Positions 9,313 to 17,379 of a stretch of 64,000 bases of DNA are shown in pieces. The notes under the pieces are model-generated. The model did no database searches and was not told the origin of the DNA. It was given only the letters and a program-made list of their open reading frames with translations. Position 1 is the first letter of the stretch; the number at the start of each line of letters is the position of its first letter. This DNA comes from Sphingobium nicotianae (GTDB lineage: Bacteria; Pseudomonadota; Alphaproteobacteria; Sphingomonadales; Sphingomonadaceae): positions 186,001-250,000 of the forward strand of contig NZ_JAHGAW010000001.1 of assembly GCF_018603885.1 (NCBI RefSeq), written 5' to 3'. A program made the translations under genes and the position numbers.

Positions 9313-9420
9313 ATGAAAAAGATTTTCTGGATCCTGGTGCTCGGCGCGGTCGGCAGCGCGGCAATGGCCGTCGGCCTCGGTCATGCCGCTGACGCCAAGC
9401 AGGCTGCCAAGCCCCGCTGA
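9313..9420 (+). CDS. Small signal-peptide or single-TM protein between leuC and leuD
   Basis: A 35-residue frame starts nine bases after the leuC stop behind GGGGCGC: MKKIFWILVLGAVGSAAMA, then VGLGHAADAKQAAKPR. It has a positive start, a hydrophobic core of about 16 residues and a charged tail, so it is either a tiny membrane protein or an exported peptide cleaved near AMA or AHA. Position, ribosome site and codon bias support translation. No family is recognised. Confidence 0.55.
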   Translation: MKKIFWILVLGAVGSAAMAVGLGHAADAKQAAKPR

Positions 9421-9539
9421 TTTTCGGCCTGTTCGGTCGAACTTGGCGCTCGGCATCGCGGAGAAGGGCTCTGGCCCTTGACGCGATCAGTTGCATTCGC
9501 CACCTGCCGTCCAGCATTTGAACAATCGGACCCGCCCGC

Positions 9540-10133
9540 ATGGAACCCGTCAATCACGTCGAAGGCCGCGCCTATCCGTTCGGCATGAAGAATGTCGACA
9601 CCGACATCATCATTCCCGCCGAATGGCTCAAGACGATCAGCCGGAATGGCCTCGGCAAGGGCGCGTTCGAGGCGCTGCGCAAGGAACCGGGCAATGTGTT
9701 CGATGATCCGCGTTATGCCGGCGCGCCGATCATCGTGGCGGGCGATAATTTCGGCTGCGGTTCAAGCCGGGAGCATGCCGCCTGGGCTTTGATCGACATG
9801 GGCGTGAAGGCCGTGATCGCGCCGAGCTTCTCGGACATTTTCTCGGGCAATGCGTTCAAGAACGGCATCCTGACGGTGGTGCTGCCGCAGGAAGCGATCG
9901 ACCGGCTTGTCGAAGTCGCGACGACCGATCCGATCAGCATCGATCTCGAGCATCAGACGGTGACGACACCGTTCCAGGACCGCTTCAGGTTCGAGATCGA
10001 CCCGTTCCGCAAGAGCTGCCTGATGGGCGGGCTGGACGAAGTCGGCCTCACCATGGCACGGGGCGATGCCATCGCGACGTTCGAGCGGATGGATGCGCAG
10101 CGGCGCCCGTGGCTCGTTCCCGCAGCGGCCTGA
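9540..10133 (+). CDS. leuD: 3-isopropylmalate dehydratase small subunit
   Basis: The small swivelling subunit (197 aa) that completes the isomerase with LeuC. It shows the conserved [17 protein letters not shown] (in part) and the substrate-specificity loop [16 protein letters not shown]. Its start lies about 120 bp after the small membrane peptide, with no clear terminator between leuC and leuD, so co-transcription is expected. Confidence 0.96.
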   Translation: MEPVNHVEGRAYPFGMKNVDTDIIIPAEWLKTISRNGLGKGAFEALRKEPGNVFDDPRYAGAPIIVAGDNFGCGSSREHAAWALIDMGVKAVIAPSFSDIFSGNAFKNGILTVVLPQEAIDRLVEVATTDPISIDLEHQTVTTPFQDRFRFEIDPFRKSCLMGGLDEVGLTMARGDAIATFERMDAQRRPWLVPAAA

Positions 10134-10212
10134 TTCGTCTGGCGCGTTGCGCTCCACCGGCGCAGTTTCTAAGTAGAACCCAGATTCGCACATTTATAAG
10201 GGCCCGTTTGCC

Positions 10213-10536
10213 ATGACTGCATTTGAAGATCGCGAGAAGGCCTTCGAGAACAAGTTCGCCAAGGACCAGGAGCTGGCCTTCCGCATCGCAGCGCGCCGCA
10301 ACCGGCTGCTCGGCGAATGGGCGGCGTCCTTGATGGGCCTGACCAGCGAAGAGACCGATGCCTACGCCAAGTCCGTCGTTCAGGCCGATTTCGAGGAAGC
10401 CGGCGACGAGGATGTCGTCCGCAAGCTGCTTGGCGATCTGGTCTCGGCTGGCATCGACATGGACGAGGGCCGCATCCGCCAGGCGCTGGACGACAAGGCT
10501 GTCGAAGCGCGCCGCCAGTTCATGCAGCAGGGCTGA
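10213..10536 (+). CDS. DUF1476 protein (alphaproteobacterial F1-ATPase inhibitor zeta type)
   Basis: A 107-aa helical protein that begins MTAFEDREKAFENKFAKDQ and contains FRIAARRNRLLGEWAA, the hallmarks of DUF1476. In Paracoccus the homologue is the zeta subunit, which inhibits F1F0-ATPase hydrolysis through its N-terminal region (family knowledge). It is followed immediately by bolA and grxD in the same direction. Confidence 0.88.
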   Translation: MTAFEDREKAFENKFAKDQELAFRIAARRNRLLGEWAASLMGLTSEETDAYAKSVVQADFEEAGDEDVVRKLLGDLVSAGIDMDEGRIRQALDDKAVEARRQFMQQG

Positions 10537-10547
10537 GGGCGCATCCC

Positions 10548-10781
10548 ATGCCCATGGCTGCCGACGAAATCGAGGCGTTGATTCGCGAAGGGATTCCCGA
10601 CGCGACGGTCGAGATCACCGATCTTGCCGGCGATGGCGATCATTACGCCGCGCACGTGACGGCGGAGAGTTTTCGCGGCATGAGCCGCATTGCCCAGCAG
10701 CGCGCGGTCTATGCCGCGCTCGGTGGGCGGATGGGCGGCGTGCTCCATGCCTTGCAACTGACGACAGCCATACCCAAGTGA
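10548..10781 (+). CDS. bolA: BolA family protein
   Basis: A 77-aa BolA-like protein with the class II KH-like fold, including [26 protein letters not shown] (in part) and the loop-helix [17 protein letters not shown]. BolA proteins form [2Fe-2S]-bridged heterodimers with CGFS monothiol glutaredoxins and act in iron-sulfur handling. The partner grxD follows 55 bp downstream. The start at 10548 (MPMAADEIE) is used; a second ATG lies at 10554. Confidence 0.92.
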   Translation: MPMAADEIEALIREGIPDATVEITDLAGDGDHYAAHVTAESFRGMSRIAQQRAVYAALGGRMGGVLHALQLTTAIPK

Positions 10782-10836
10782 GGATTTGACCGGAGCGGCG
10801 AGGGGCCGCCCCGACTTGTTTGCCGGAGCCGAGCCC

Positions 10837-11166
10837 ATGACCGATCCCGTCCACGCGCGTATCAGCGACATCGTGAACAGCCACGACGTCGTGCTGTTCA
10901 TGAAGGGCACGCCGCTCTTCCCGCAATGCGGCTTTTCGAGCCGTGCCGTCGCCATTCTGGAGCGCATCGGTGCGCCGTTCGAAAGCGTCGACGTGCTGCA
11001 GGATCAGGAGATCCGCCAGGGCATCAAGGGTTATTCCGACTGGCCGACCATCCCGCAGCTTTATGTAAAGGGCGAGTTTCTCGGTGGGTCGGACATCATG
11101 ATGGAGATGTATGAGGCCGGTGAGCTCAAGCAGCTGTTGAGCGAGCAGGGCGTCATCGCCGCCTGA
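10837..11166 (+). CDS. grxD: Monothiol glutaredoxin, Grx4 family
   Basis: A 109-aa glutaredoxin with the monothiol active site [10 protein letters not shown] and the GSH/cluster contacts [28 protein letters not shown] (in part). Grx4 proteins bind and pass on [2Fe-2S] clusters, often with BolA, which is encoded just upstream. The ATG at 10837 fits the family N-terminus; the in-frame extension from 10786 does not. Confidence 0.95.
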   Translation: MTDPVHARISDIVNSHDVVLFMKGTPLFPQCGFSSRAVAILERIGAPFESVDVLQDQEIRQGIKGYSDWPTIPQLYVKGEFLGGSDIMMEMYEAGELKQLLSEQGVIAA

Positions 11167-11189
11167 GTTCTAGCCGATTGCTGGAATCG

Positions 11190-11222
11190 AACGCGCGTCC
11201 GCGAGAGCGGGCGCGTTTTTTT
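11190..11222 (+). terminator. Terminator after grxD
   Basis: A GC-rich imperfect stem (AACGCGCGTCCGC with GCGGGCGCGTT, GAGA loop) is followed by seven consecutive T. It closes the DUF1476-bolA-grxD transcript. Confidence 0.8.
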
Positions 11223-11499
11223 GTTCGTCTGGGCGACATGCATCTGGGCAAAAATATGGGGGATGGAACGAGGAGACCTGTGTTCCATCCCCCTAGGTGC
11301 GGGTGTACCTTCTATATCGCAAGGCCTATGCCATTTTTCCAAACCTACGCAAAATCTGGGTTTTTGATAGTTAACGGGCAGCTCGGTTCGTCGCAATTGT
11401 AAAATCCCCCGACGGTCCGGTGCCCTGTGCGCCCACATCGCAAGAGCGGGCGACCGCGCCTCCTTCATCATTCATGTTGCGTGCAGCTTCGCGACCTTA
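11223..11499. other. Non-coding gap between grxD terminator and blaI-like promoter
   Basis: No plausible gene is seen. The stretch is less GC-rich than its surroundings and carries a perfect 12-bp inverted repeat, GGGGGATGGAAC at 11258 and its complement ending at 11293, with a 12-base loop and no T-run. It is described separately as a finding. Confidence 0.6.
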
Positions 11500-11537
11500 T
11501 TGACTACAAACGTAGTTGTTGACTACATATGTAATCA
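11500..11537 (+). promoter_or_regulatory. BlaI/MecI-type operator overlapping the blaI-like promoter
   Basis: Two similar dyads stand 19 bp apart: CTAC-AAAC-GTAG (11504-11515) and CTAC-ATAT-GTAA (11523-11534), both preceded by TGA. TTGACT at 11500 can be the -35 box and TACATA at 11524 the -10 box (18-bp spacer), so both promoter elements lie within the dyads. This is the layout expected for an autoregulated BlaI/MecI repressor, whose sites centre on TACA-N-TGTA. Inferred from sequence only. Confidence 0.65.
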
Positions 11538-11562
11538 GTCGAGTCTGAAAGGGAGACAAGAC

Positions 11563-11931
11563 ATGGCGGAACGGATCAGTGATGCCGAACATGCCGTGAT
11601 GGAAGTGCTGTGGCGACGCGCGCCGCTCACCGCCACCGAAGTGAGCAATGCGCTGTCGGGGGATCGGGACTGGAGCCTCCAGACGGTCAAGACCCTGCTC
11701 GGCAGATTGCTCGGCAAGAATGTCATCGCGCATGAGGAAGATGGCCGGCGCTATCTCTATCGACCACTGGTCGCACGGGAAGAATATGTCGCGGGCGAAT
11801 CCCAGCGCCTGGTCGACCGGCTATTTGGCGGCAAGGTGACGCCGCTGGTCGCTCATCTCGCCGAGACCCAGCAATTGTCCGATAAGGATATTGCCGAGAT
11901 CGAGGCCCTCCTGAAGGCGCTCAAGTCATGA
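11563..11931 (+). CDS. BlaI/MecI/CopY-family winged-helix repressor
   Basis: A 122-aa protein with MAERISDAEHAVMEVLWRRA (in part), LTATEVSNALSG and WSLQTVKTLLGRLLGKNVIAHEEDGRRYLY (in part), the BlaI DNA-binding winged helix, and a C-terminal dimerisation helix. Such repressors are inactivated by the M56 peptidase encoded next to them. The start at 11563 follows GGGAG; a frame extension to 11500 would run through the operator. Its TGA overlaps the next start (ATGA), so translation of the pair is coupled. Confidence 0.92.
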   Translation: MAERISDAEHAVMEVLWRRAPLTATEVSNALSGDRDWSLQTVKTLLGRLLGKNVIAHEEDGRRYLYRPLVAREEYVAGESQRLVDRLFGGKVTPLVAHLAETQQLSDKDIAEIEALLKALKS

Positions 11932-13622
11932 TCGCCTGGCTTGTCGAAACCCTGATCGTCACCAGCGTGCTGATGCTGCTGGTGCTCGCCCTGCGCGGTC
12001 CCGTGCGCCAGCAATTCGGCGCGAAGGTCGCCTATGCGCTCTGGCTGCTGCCGGCGTTGCGCATGATCATGCCGCCATTGGCGAGCCTCGTGCCCGCCGC
12101 GCTGCCCATCGCGCAGGTTGCCCCGGCCTCCGGCGCGCTCTCGCAACTCATCCGCGAACGGGTGGCGCAGTTCGATGCCGCGCCGGCTCTCGCCACCGAT
12201 GCGGCGCCCGTCCTGTCATGGCCGCTTATCTTCGCGGCCTTGTGGCTCGGCGGCATGCTGGCCTTCGTCCTGTGGCAGACGCTGAGCTATCAGCTTTTCA
12301 CGCGGAGCATCATCAAGGGCGCGCGGGTTCGCCGCTCTCCGGCCAAAGGCATCAAACTGCTCGCCAGCCCGCGCGTTAAAGGGCCGATGGCCTTCGGGCT
12401 CGCGCGCCGGTTCATCGTCTTCCCGCACGACGCGCTGATGCGCTTCGATGTCGAGGAGCATGCCATGGCGCTCACTCATGAGCTGGCGCATCATCGCCGT
12501 GGCGACTTGCTCGCCAACGCCTATGCGCTCGTCTTTCTGGCGCTGCACTGGTGCAATCCGATCGCCTGGATCGCGCACCGTGCCTTTCGCGCCGATCAGG
12601 AAATGGCCTGCGATGCCGACGTCATCGCCGCCATTCGCGACCAGGGGCTGGGGCACGCTTATGGTCGCGCACTCGTCAAATGCGCGAGCGGAAGGGACTC
12701 CCTCGCCATTTGCCACCTCACAACCGTCGATCGTCTGAAACGGAGATTGTTCATGTTGTCCAAGAAAAGTCCCAGTCCGCGCCGTCGCCTTGCCGGTCTC
12801 GCTATCGCCGGCACCCTCGTCCTCTCGGGGCTTGCCTTGACCGCGTCGGGGCAAGGCATGGCGGCGCAGGTCGGCCAGAAGGTGAGCCAGGCATTGCCCG
12901 AGGGCAGCCATTTCCTCCCGGCGCTTGCTGCCGTGCCGACTGCGTTCGCCGCACAGGACGACGCCCAGCGCGCGACCGACGATGCGCGTGGCCCGGCGGA
13001 GATCGCCCGCCATCAGGCCGAGTTGGCGCGCAGAAAGGCCGAGCTGGCGCGGGACAAGGCCGAGCATATGCGTCTCGCCATGCTCGACGACCTTCCGCCG
13101 CCGCCTGAGCCGCCAGCGCCACCGGCACCCCCCGCGGCACCCTCGCTCGATCGTGTGTCGCCTCCGCCGCCGCCAGCCCCGCCAGCGCCGCCGGCAATGG
13201 CTCACGAGCCGGTCCCGCCCGTCCCTCCGGTACCGCCTGCACCACCGGCCGCCGGCAACCGCATCGTCAAGTATCACTATCTGACGCGGACTGGGGGCAG
13301 TGCCGGCATTCCGAGCCGTGCCGAGATCGAGGCGAGCGTGCCGCTGATCGAGGTGAAGGAAGGCACGGGCTGCAAGGGCGCGCGCGAGCTGGTGAATACC
13401 AGCGAAAGCACTGTCAGCGTCGACGGCAAGACCCGCAAGCAGATCAGGATATTGGTCTGCGGCAAGGACATCCACCAGGAAGCGCGCGCGCGGGCGCTGC
13501 AGGGGCTCCAGGAAGCGCGCAACGACATTGCCGGGGAGCGGGAACTGTCCGAGGCGGCACGCGGCAGGATCATGGCCGATCTGGACCGCCAGATCGCCAG
13601 GCTGCGCGCCGGCAGGAACTGA
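11928..13622 (+). CDS. BlaR1-like M56 membrane metallopeptidase with proline-rich C-terminal region
   Basis: A 564-aa membrane protein. N-terminal helices near residues 3-23, 37-60 and 95-115 precede the zinc peptidase motif ALTHELAHHRRGD and the downstream EMACDADV, the M56 signatures. A further helix (LAIAGTLVLSGLALTASG) leads to an outer part with a charged coil (ELARRKAELARDKAE) and a long Pro-Pro-Ala-rich tract. The penicillin-binding sensor domain of classical BlaR1 is absent. It probably cleaves or triggers cleavage of the BlaI-like repressor in response to an envelope signal that is not necessarily a beta-lactam (inference). Confidence 0.85.
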   Translation: MIAWLVETLIVTSVLMLLVLALRGPVRQQFGAKVAYALWLLPALRMIMPPLASLVPAALPIAQVAPASGALSQLIRERVAQFDAAPALATDAAPVLSWPLIFAALWLGGMLAFVLWQTLSYQLFTRSIIKGARVRRSPAKGIKLLASPRVKGPMAFGLARRFIVFPHDALMRFDVEEHAMALTHELAHHRRGDLLANAYALVFLALHWCNPIAWIAHRAFRADQEMACDADVIAAIRDQGLGHAYGRALVKCASGRDSLAICHLTTVDRLKRRLFMLSKKSPSPRRRLAGLAIAGTLVLSGLALTASGQGMAAQVGQKVSQALPEGSHFLPALAAVPTAFAAQDDAQRATDDARGPAEIARHQAELARRKAELARDKAEHMRLAMLDDLPPPPEPPAPPAPPAAPSLDRVSPPPPPAPPAPPAMAHEPVPPVPPVPPAPPAAGNRIVKYHYLTRTGGSAGIPSRAEIEASVPLIEVKEGTGCKGARELVNTSESTVSVDGKTRKQIRILVCGKDIHQEARARALQGLQEARNDIAGERELSEAARGRIMADLDRQIARLRAGRN

Positions 13623-13654
13623 TGCCCCCTTGCAATCGGATCGCCGCGTGACAC

Positions 13655-14545
13655 ATGGGGAGCATGGCTGAGCCTGCTCCCCAAACGTTCGAGGAAACTG
13701 GCGTCGCGATGCGCCTGTCGCCGCTGGTGCGACGCGTGCTCGCGCCCAATCCGTCGCCTTTCACATTCCATGGCACGCAGAGCTATGTTGTGGGGGAGGC
13801 GGATGTGGCAGTGATCGATCCCGGCCCGGCTGACGACGATCATCTGGCCGCACTGATGGCAGCGATTGGTGATCGCTCCGTCGCTGCGATCCTCTGCACG
13901 CACACGCACCGCGATCATAGCCCGGGCGCGCGTCCGCTGTCTCTTAAGACCGGCGCGCGGGTCATCGGCTGCGCGCCGCTGACGCTCGATGATGACGGTC
14001 CGCGCGCCGATGCCGCCTTCGATCCCGATTATATGCCCGATCGCGTGCTGACCGACGGCGAACAGATAGCCGGGCAGGGCTGGACCCTGACGGCGCTGGC
14101 GACCCCCGGCCACACCTCCAATCATCTCTGCTTCGCGCTCGAGGAGGAAGGCGCTCTGTTCACCGGCGATCATGTCATGGGCTGGTCGACCAGCGTCGTC
14201 TCGCCGCCGGACGGCGATATGACCGACTATCTCGCCTCGCTGGAGCGCCTCGTCAGGCGCGACGACCGCATCTATTATCCTGCGCATGGCGATCCGATCC
14301 CCGATCCGCAACGCTTCGCGCGTCACATGCTCGGCCATCGCAGGATGCGCGAAGGGCAGATCAGGCGTTTCCTTGATCGGCAGGGATCCTCCACCATCCC
14401 GGAGATGGTGGCGACCATGTATGTCGGCCTCGACCCGAAGCTTCTTGGCGCCGCCGGTCGATCGGTGCTTGCGCATCTGATCGATCTCGACGGACGCGGG
14501 CTGGTCGAACAAGCCACCCCGGGGCACTGGGTGCTGGCGAGCTGA
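13655..14545 (+). CDS. MBL-fold hydrolase, LACTB2-like
   Basis: A 296-aa metallo-beta-lactamase-fold enzyme. Metal ligands are visible in CTHTHRDHSPG (HxHxDH), ATPGHTSNH, FTGDHVMGW and YPAHGDPI. A C-terminal winged-helix part (STIPEMVATMYVGLDPKL, in part) is typical of the LACTB2/RNase-Z-like branch rather than of antibiotic beta-lactamases. The substrate is unknown. The ATG at 13655 is used; a second at 13664 gives three fewer residues. Confidence 0.85.
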   Translation: MGSMAEPAPQTFEETGVAMRLSPLVRRVLAPNPSPFTFHGTQSYVVGEADVAVIDPGPADDDHLAALMAAIGDRSVAAILCTHTHRDHSPGARPLSLKTGARVIGCAPLTLDDDGPRADAAFDPDYMPDRVLTDGEQIAGQGWTLTALATPGHTSNHLCFALEEEGALFTGDHVMGWSTSVVSPPDGDMTDYLASLERLVRRDDRIYYPAHGDPIPDPQRFARHMLGHRRMREGQIRRFLDRQGSSTIPEMVATMYVGLDPKLLGAAGRSVLAHLIDLDGRGLVEQATPGHWVLAS

Positions 14546-14617
14546 ATTGGGAGAACGACGCCCTATTTCGCTTGCCGCGTCTTCCATGCTATAGGCGCGG
14601 CCGGGCAGGGGGGACAA

Positions 14618-15385
14618 ATGGCAACGATCACATCCGACATGCGCTCCGACATCGATCGCGAGCGCGCCTTTTTCCTGAAGATGGCGCTGGCCATGGCCGC
14701 GGTCATCGTGGCGGGCTTCTCCTTCAATCTGGCGGCGGGGCGTTCAAGCTTCTCGGTGTCGCCAATCTATCATATTCATGCCTTCGTCTTCTTCGGATGG
14801 CTGACCCTCTATGTGACGCAGAATGTGCTGGTGGTGACCGGGCGGACCGAGCTTCATCGCACGCTCGGATGGCTGGCGCTGGCCTGGATCCCGATGATGA
14901 TCGGCATGGGCATGGCGCTCACCCTTCACTCGATCCGGACCACGGGCGGGCCTTTCTTTTTCGACACGAACGAATTTTTGTTCGGCAATTCGCTGGGCGT
15001 GATCGCCTTTGGCGGCACGGCGATCGCGGCCATCATTCTGCGACGCCGCAGCGACTGGCATCGGCGGCTGATGTGCTGTGCCATGGCGTCCCTGACCGGG
15101 CCGGGCTTCGGCCGGCTGCTGCCGATGCCGTTCCTCATTCCCTGGGCCTGGTGGGTCGCCTCGGTCGGCGTTCCGATGATCTTCGCCCTGATCGGCATGC
15201 ACCGGGACTGGCGACACAGGGGCCGCGTTCATCCCGCCTGGCTCTGGGCTGTGGGAGGGCTGGTCGCAAGCCAGGTCGTGGCGGACCTCGTCGCATATAG
15301 TCCCGCCGGCATCGCCATCACCCACAGCGTGGTCGCGGGAACGCCGGGCGCCGCGCGAACGGACATGCGCGCGCATTTTCCCTGA
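14618..15385 (+). CDS. Multi-pass membrane protein of unknown function
   Basis: A 255-aa protein with about seven hydrophobic helices (for example MALAMAAVIVAGFSFNLAAG and YHIHAFVFFGWLTLYVTQNV) and conserved-looking His residues at helix ends (IYHIHAF, LHRTLGWLAL, DWHRRLMCC). The pattern resembles small heme- or proton-handling membrane families, but I do not recognise a named one. A good downstream boundary precedes nadA. Confidence 0.6.
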   Translation: MATITSDMRSDIDRERAFFLKMALAMAAVIVAGFSFNLAAGRSSFSVSPIYHIHAFVFFGWLTLYVTQNVLVVTGRTELHRTLGWLALAWIPMMIGMGMALTLHSIRTTGGPFFFDTNEFLFGNSLGVIAFGGTAIAAIILRRRSDWHRRLMCCAMASLTGPGFGRLLPMPFLIPWAWWVASVGVPMIFALIGMHRDWRHRGRVHPAWLWAVGGLVASQVVADLVAYSPAGIAITHSVVAGTPGAARTDMRAHFP

Positions 15386-15469
15386 CGATCGCTTGGGCCT
15401 GCGCGCTTAAAGGTTGATCACGGGGCAACTCGGGGCCATCTCCGCGCCAGCCACCCAGGAGATTCGGCA

Positions 15470-16468
15470 ATGGACGCACGCAACGGCATCGGCGGAAGCC
15501 TGCAGGGTCTGGACCTGTTCGCCGAGATCAACCGGCTGCGCAAGGAGCGCAACGCCGTCATCCTCGCGCATTATTACCAGAAGCCGCAGATTCAGGATCT
15601 GGCGGACTTCGTCGGCGATTCGCTGGAGCTCTCGCGCAAGGCAGCGGAGACCGACGCCGACGTGATCGCCTTCTGCGGTGTGCGCTTCATGGCCGAGACG
15701 GCGAAGATCCTGAGCCCTGAGAAGATCGTGGTGCTGCCGGACATGGACGCCGGCTGCTCCCTTGAGGACAGCTGCCCGCCGCACCAGTTCAAGGCGTTCC
15801 GCGACGCCCATCCCGATCACATCGCGCTGAGCTACATCAATTGCTCCGCCGAGGTGAAGGCGCTGAGCGACATCATCGTCACCAGCTCGTCGGCCGAGAC
15901 GATCATCAGCCAGATTCCGCCCGAGCAGAAGATCATCTTCGGGCCGGACAAGCATCTGGGCGGTTATCTCGCGCGCAAGTTCAATCGTGACCTGCTGCTC
16001 TGGCCGGGCGTCTGCATCGTCCACGAGGCGTTCAGCGAGACCGAGCTGCTGAAGCTCAAGGCCCAGCACCCCGACGCGCCGATCGCCGCGCATCCCGAAT
16101 GCCCGCCCTACATCGTCGATCATGCCGATTATGTCGGCTCGACAAGCGGCATCCTGCAATATGCCAAGACGATGCCCGGGGACACTTTGATCGTCGCGAC
16201 CGAGCCGCACATCATCCACCAGATGGAGAAGGCGGTGCCGGAGAAGAGCTTCATCGGCGCGCCGGGTGCGGACGGCAACTGCAACTGCAACGTCTGCCCT
16301 TATATGGCGATGAACACGATGGAGAAGCTTTACCTCGCGCTGCGAGACCTCACGCCGCGCATCGAGATGGACGAGACGCTGCGCCTCGCCGCGCACAAGA
16401 GCCTGCAGCGCATGCTCGACATGGCGAGCGGCACGGTCGGCAAGGGCGATGTCGGGGCGCGGCCTTGA
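15470..16468 (+). CDS. nadA: Quinolinate synthase
   Basis: A 332-aa [4Fe-4S] enzyme that condenses iminoaspartate with dihydroxyacetone phosphate to quinolinate in de novo NAD synthesis. The cluster cysteines are seen in AFCGVRFMAET, AHPECPPYIVD and CNVCPYMAMNT, with YYQKPQIQDLADFVGDSL (in part) near the N-terminus. GGAG lies upstream of the ATG at 15470. Its stop overlaps the nadC start. No nadB is adjacent, so iminoaspartate must come from elsewhere in the genome. Confidence 0.96.
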   Translation: MDARNGIGGSLQGLDLFAEINRLRKERNAVILAHYYQKPQIQDLADFVGDSLELSRKAAETDADVIAFCGVRFMAETAKILSPEKIVVLPDMDAGCSLEDSCPPHQFKAFRDAHPDHIALSYINCSAEVKALSDIIVTSSSAETIISQIPPEQKIIFGPDKHLGGYLARKFNRDLLLWPGVCIVHEAFSETELLKLKAQHPDAPIAAHPECPPYIVDHADYVGSTSGILQYAKTMPGDTLIVATEPHIIHQMEKAVPEKSFIGAPGADGNCNCNVCPYMAMNTMEKLYLALRDLTPRIEMDETLRLAAHKSLQRMLDMASGTVGKGDVGARP

Positions 16469-17325
16469 GCTTCGCGCTCCCCGGCTTCGACCTCGCGGTC
16501 TTCGTCGCATCCACTCTGGCCGAGGATCTCGGCGGGCCTCTGGGGGCGGGCGGACACGATGTCACATCCGAGAGCGTGATACCGGCGGATGCGCTGTTCA
16601 CGGGCGTGATGGACAGCCGGGATGCCGTGACCGTCGCCGGCCTGCCGATCGCGGAAGCCTTCTTCCGGACGCTCGACGCCGACGTCGAGATCGAGATATT
16701 GGTCGCGGAAGGTGAACAGGTGCCGGCGGCCACCGATCTTATGCGCCTGCGCGGCAAGGCACGCGCGCTGCTCACGGCTGAGCGCTCGGCGCTCAACACC
16801 GTCCAGCACCTGACCGGGATCGCCACGCTCACCCGCGCCTATGTCGATAGGATCGCGGGGACCGGTGCTACTCTGCTTGACACGCGCAAAACGATCCCGG
16901 GCCTGCGCGTGCTCGACAAATATGCGACGCGCATGGGCGGCGCGCAGAACCATCGCATGGGCCTGTGGGATGCGGCGATGATCAAGGACAATCACATCGC
17001 CGTCGCCGGATCGATCGGCCAGGCGGTCGGCGCCGCCAAGGCGGCCGGCATCGTCCGGATCATCGTCGAGGTCGACCGGATCGACCAGATCGAGCCTGCC
17101 ATCGCGGGCGGTGCGACACATTTGCTGCTCGACAACATGCCGCCCGAGATCCTGCGCGGCGCGGTCACGCTGGTCGGCAAGCGCGTGCCGACCGAGGCAT
17201 CGGGCGGTATCAGGCTGGAGAATATCCGCGAGGTGGCCGAGACGGGGGTTGATTATATCAGCGTCGGGCGCCTCACGCAGTCCGCGCCGGCGGCGGACAT
17301 CGGGCTCGACTTCGCCAATGTGTGA
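16465..17325 (+). CDS. nadC: Nicotinate-nucleotide pyrophosphorylase (carboxylating)
   Basis: A 286-aa quinolinate phosphoribosyltransferase, the step after NadA. The signatures RTALLTAERSALN-like LLTAERSALNTVQHLTGIAT (in part), LDTRKTIPGLRVLDKYA and MIKDNHIA are clear, and the ending EASGGIRLENIREVAETGVD (in part) is family-typical. The only start matching the family N-terminus is TTG at 16465 (SFALPGFDLAVF), overlapping the nadA TGA by three bases, so translation is coupled. Confidence 0.94.
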   Translation: MSFALPGFDLAVFVASTLAEDLGGPLGAGGHDVTSESVIPADALFTGVMDSRDAVTVAGLPIAEAFFRTLDADVEIEILVAEGEQVPAATDLMRLRGKARALLTAERSALNTVQHLTGIATLTRAYVDRIAGTGATLLDTRKTIPGLRVLDKYATRMGGAQNHRMGLWDAAMIKDNHIAVAGSIGQAVGAAKAAGIVRIIVEVDRIDQIEPAIAGGATHLLLDNMPPEILRGAVTLVGKRVPTEASGGIRLENIREVAETGVDYISVGRLTQSAPAADIGLDFANV

Positions 17326-17379
17326 GGGTGCGATTCTGCCACCCAGCCGCTGCTCCTGCGAGGGCCGGAGCCCCTCACG

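Noticed and set aside
13081..13260. GC-rich repeats resembling a minisatellite
   Set aside because: They code the Pro/Ala-rich tract of the BlaR1-like protein and are explained by it.
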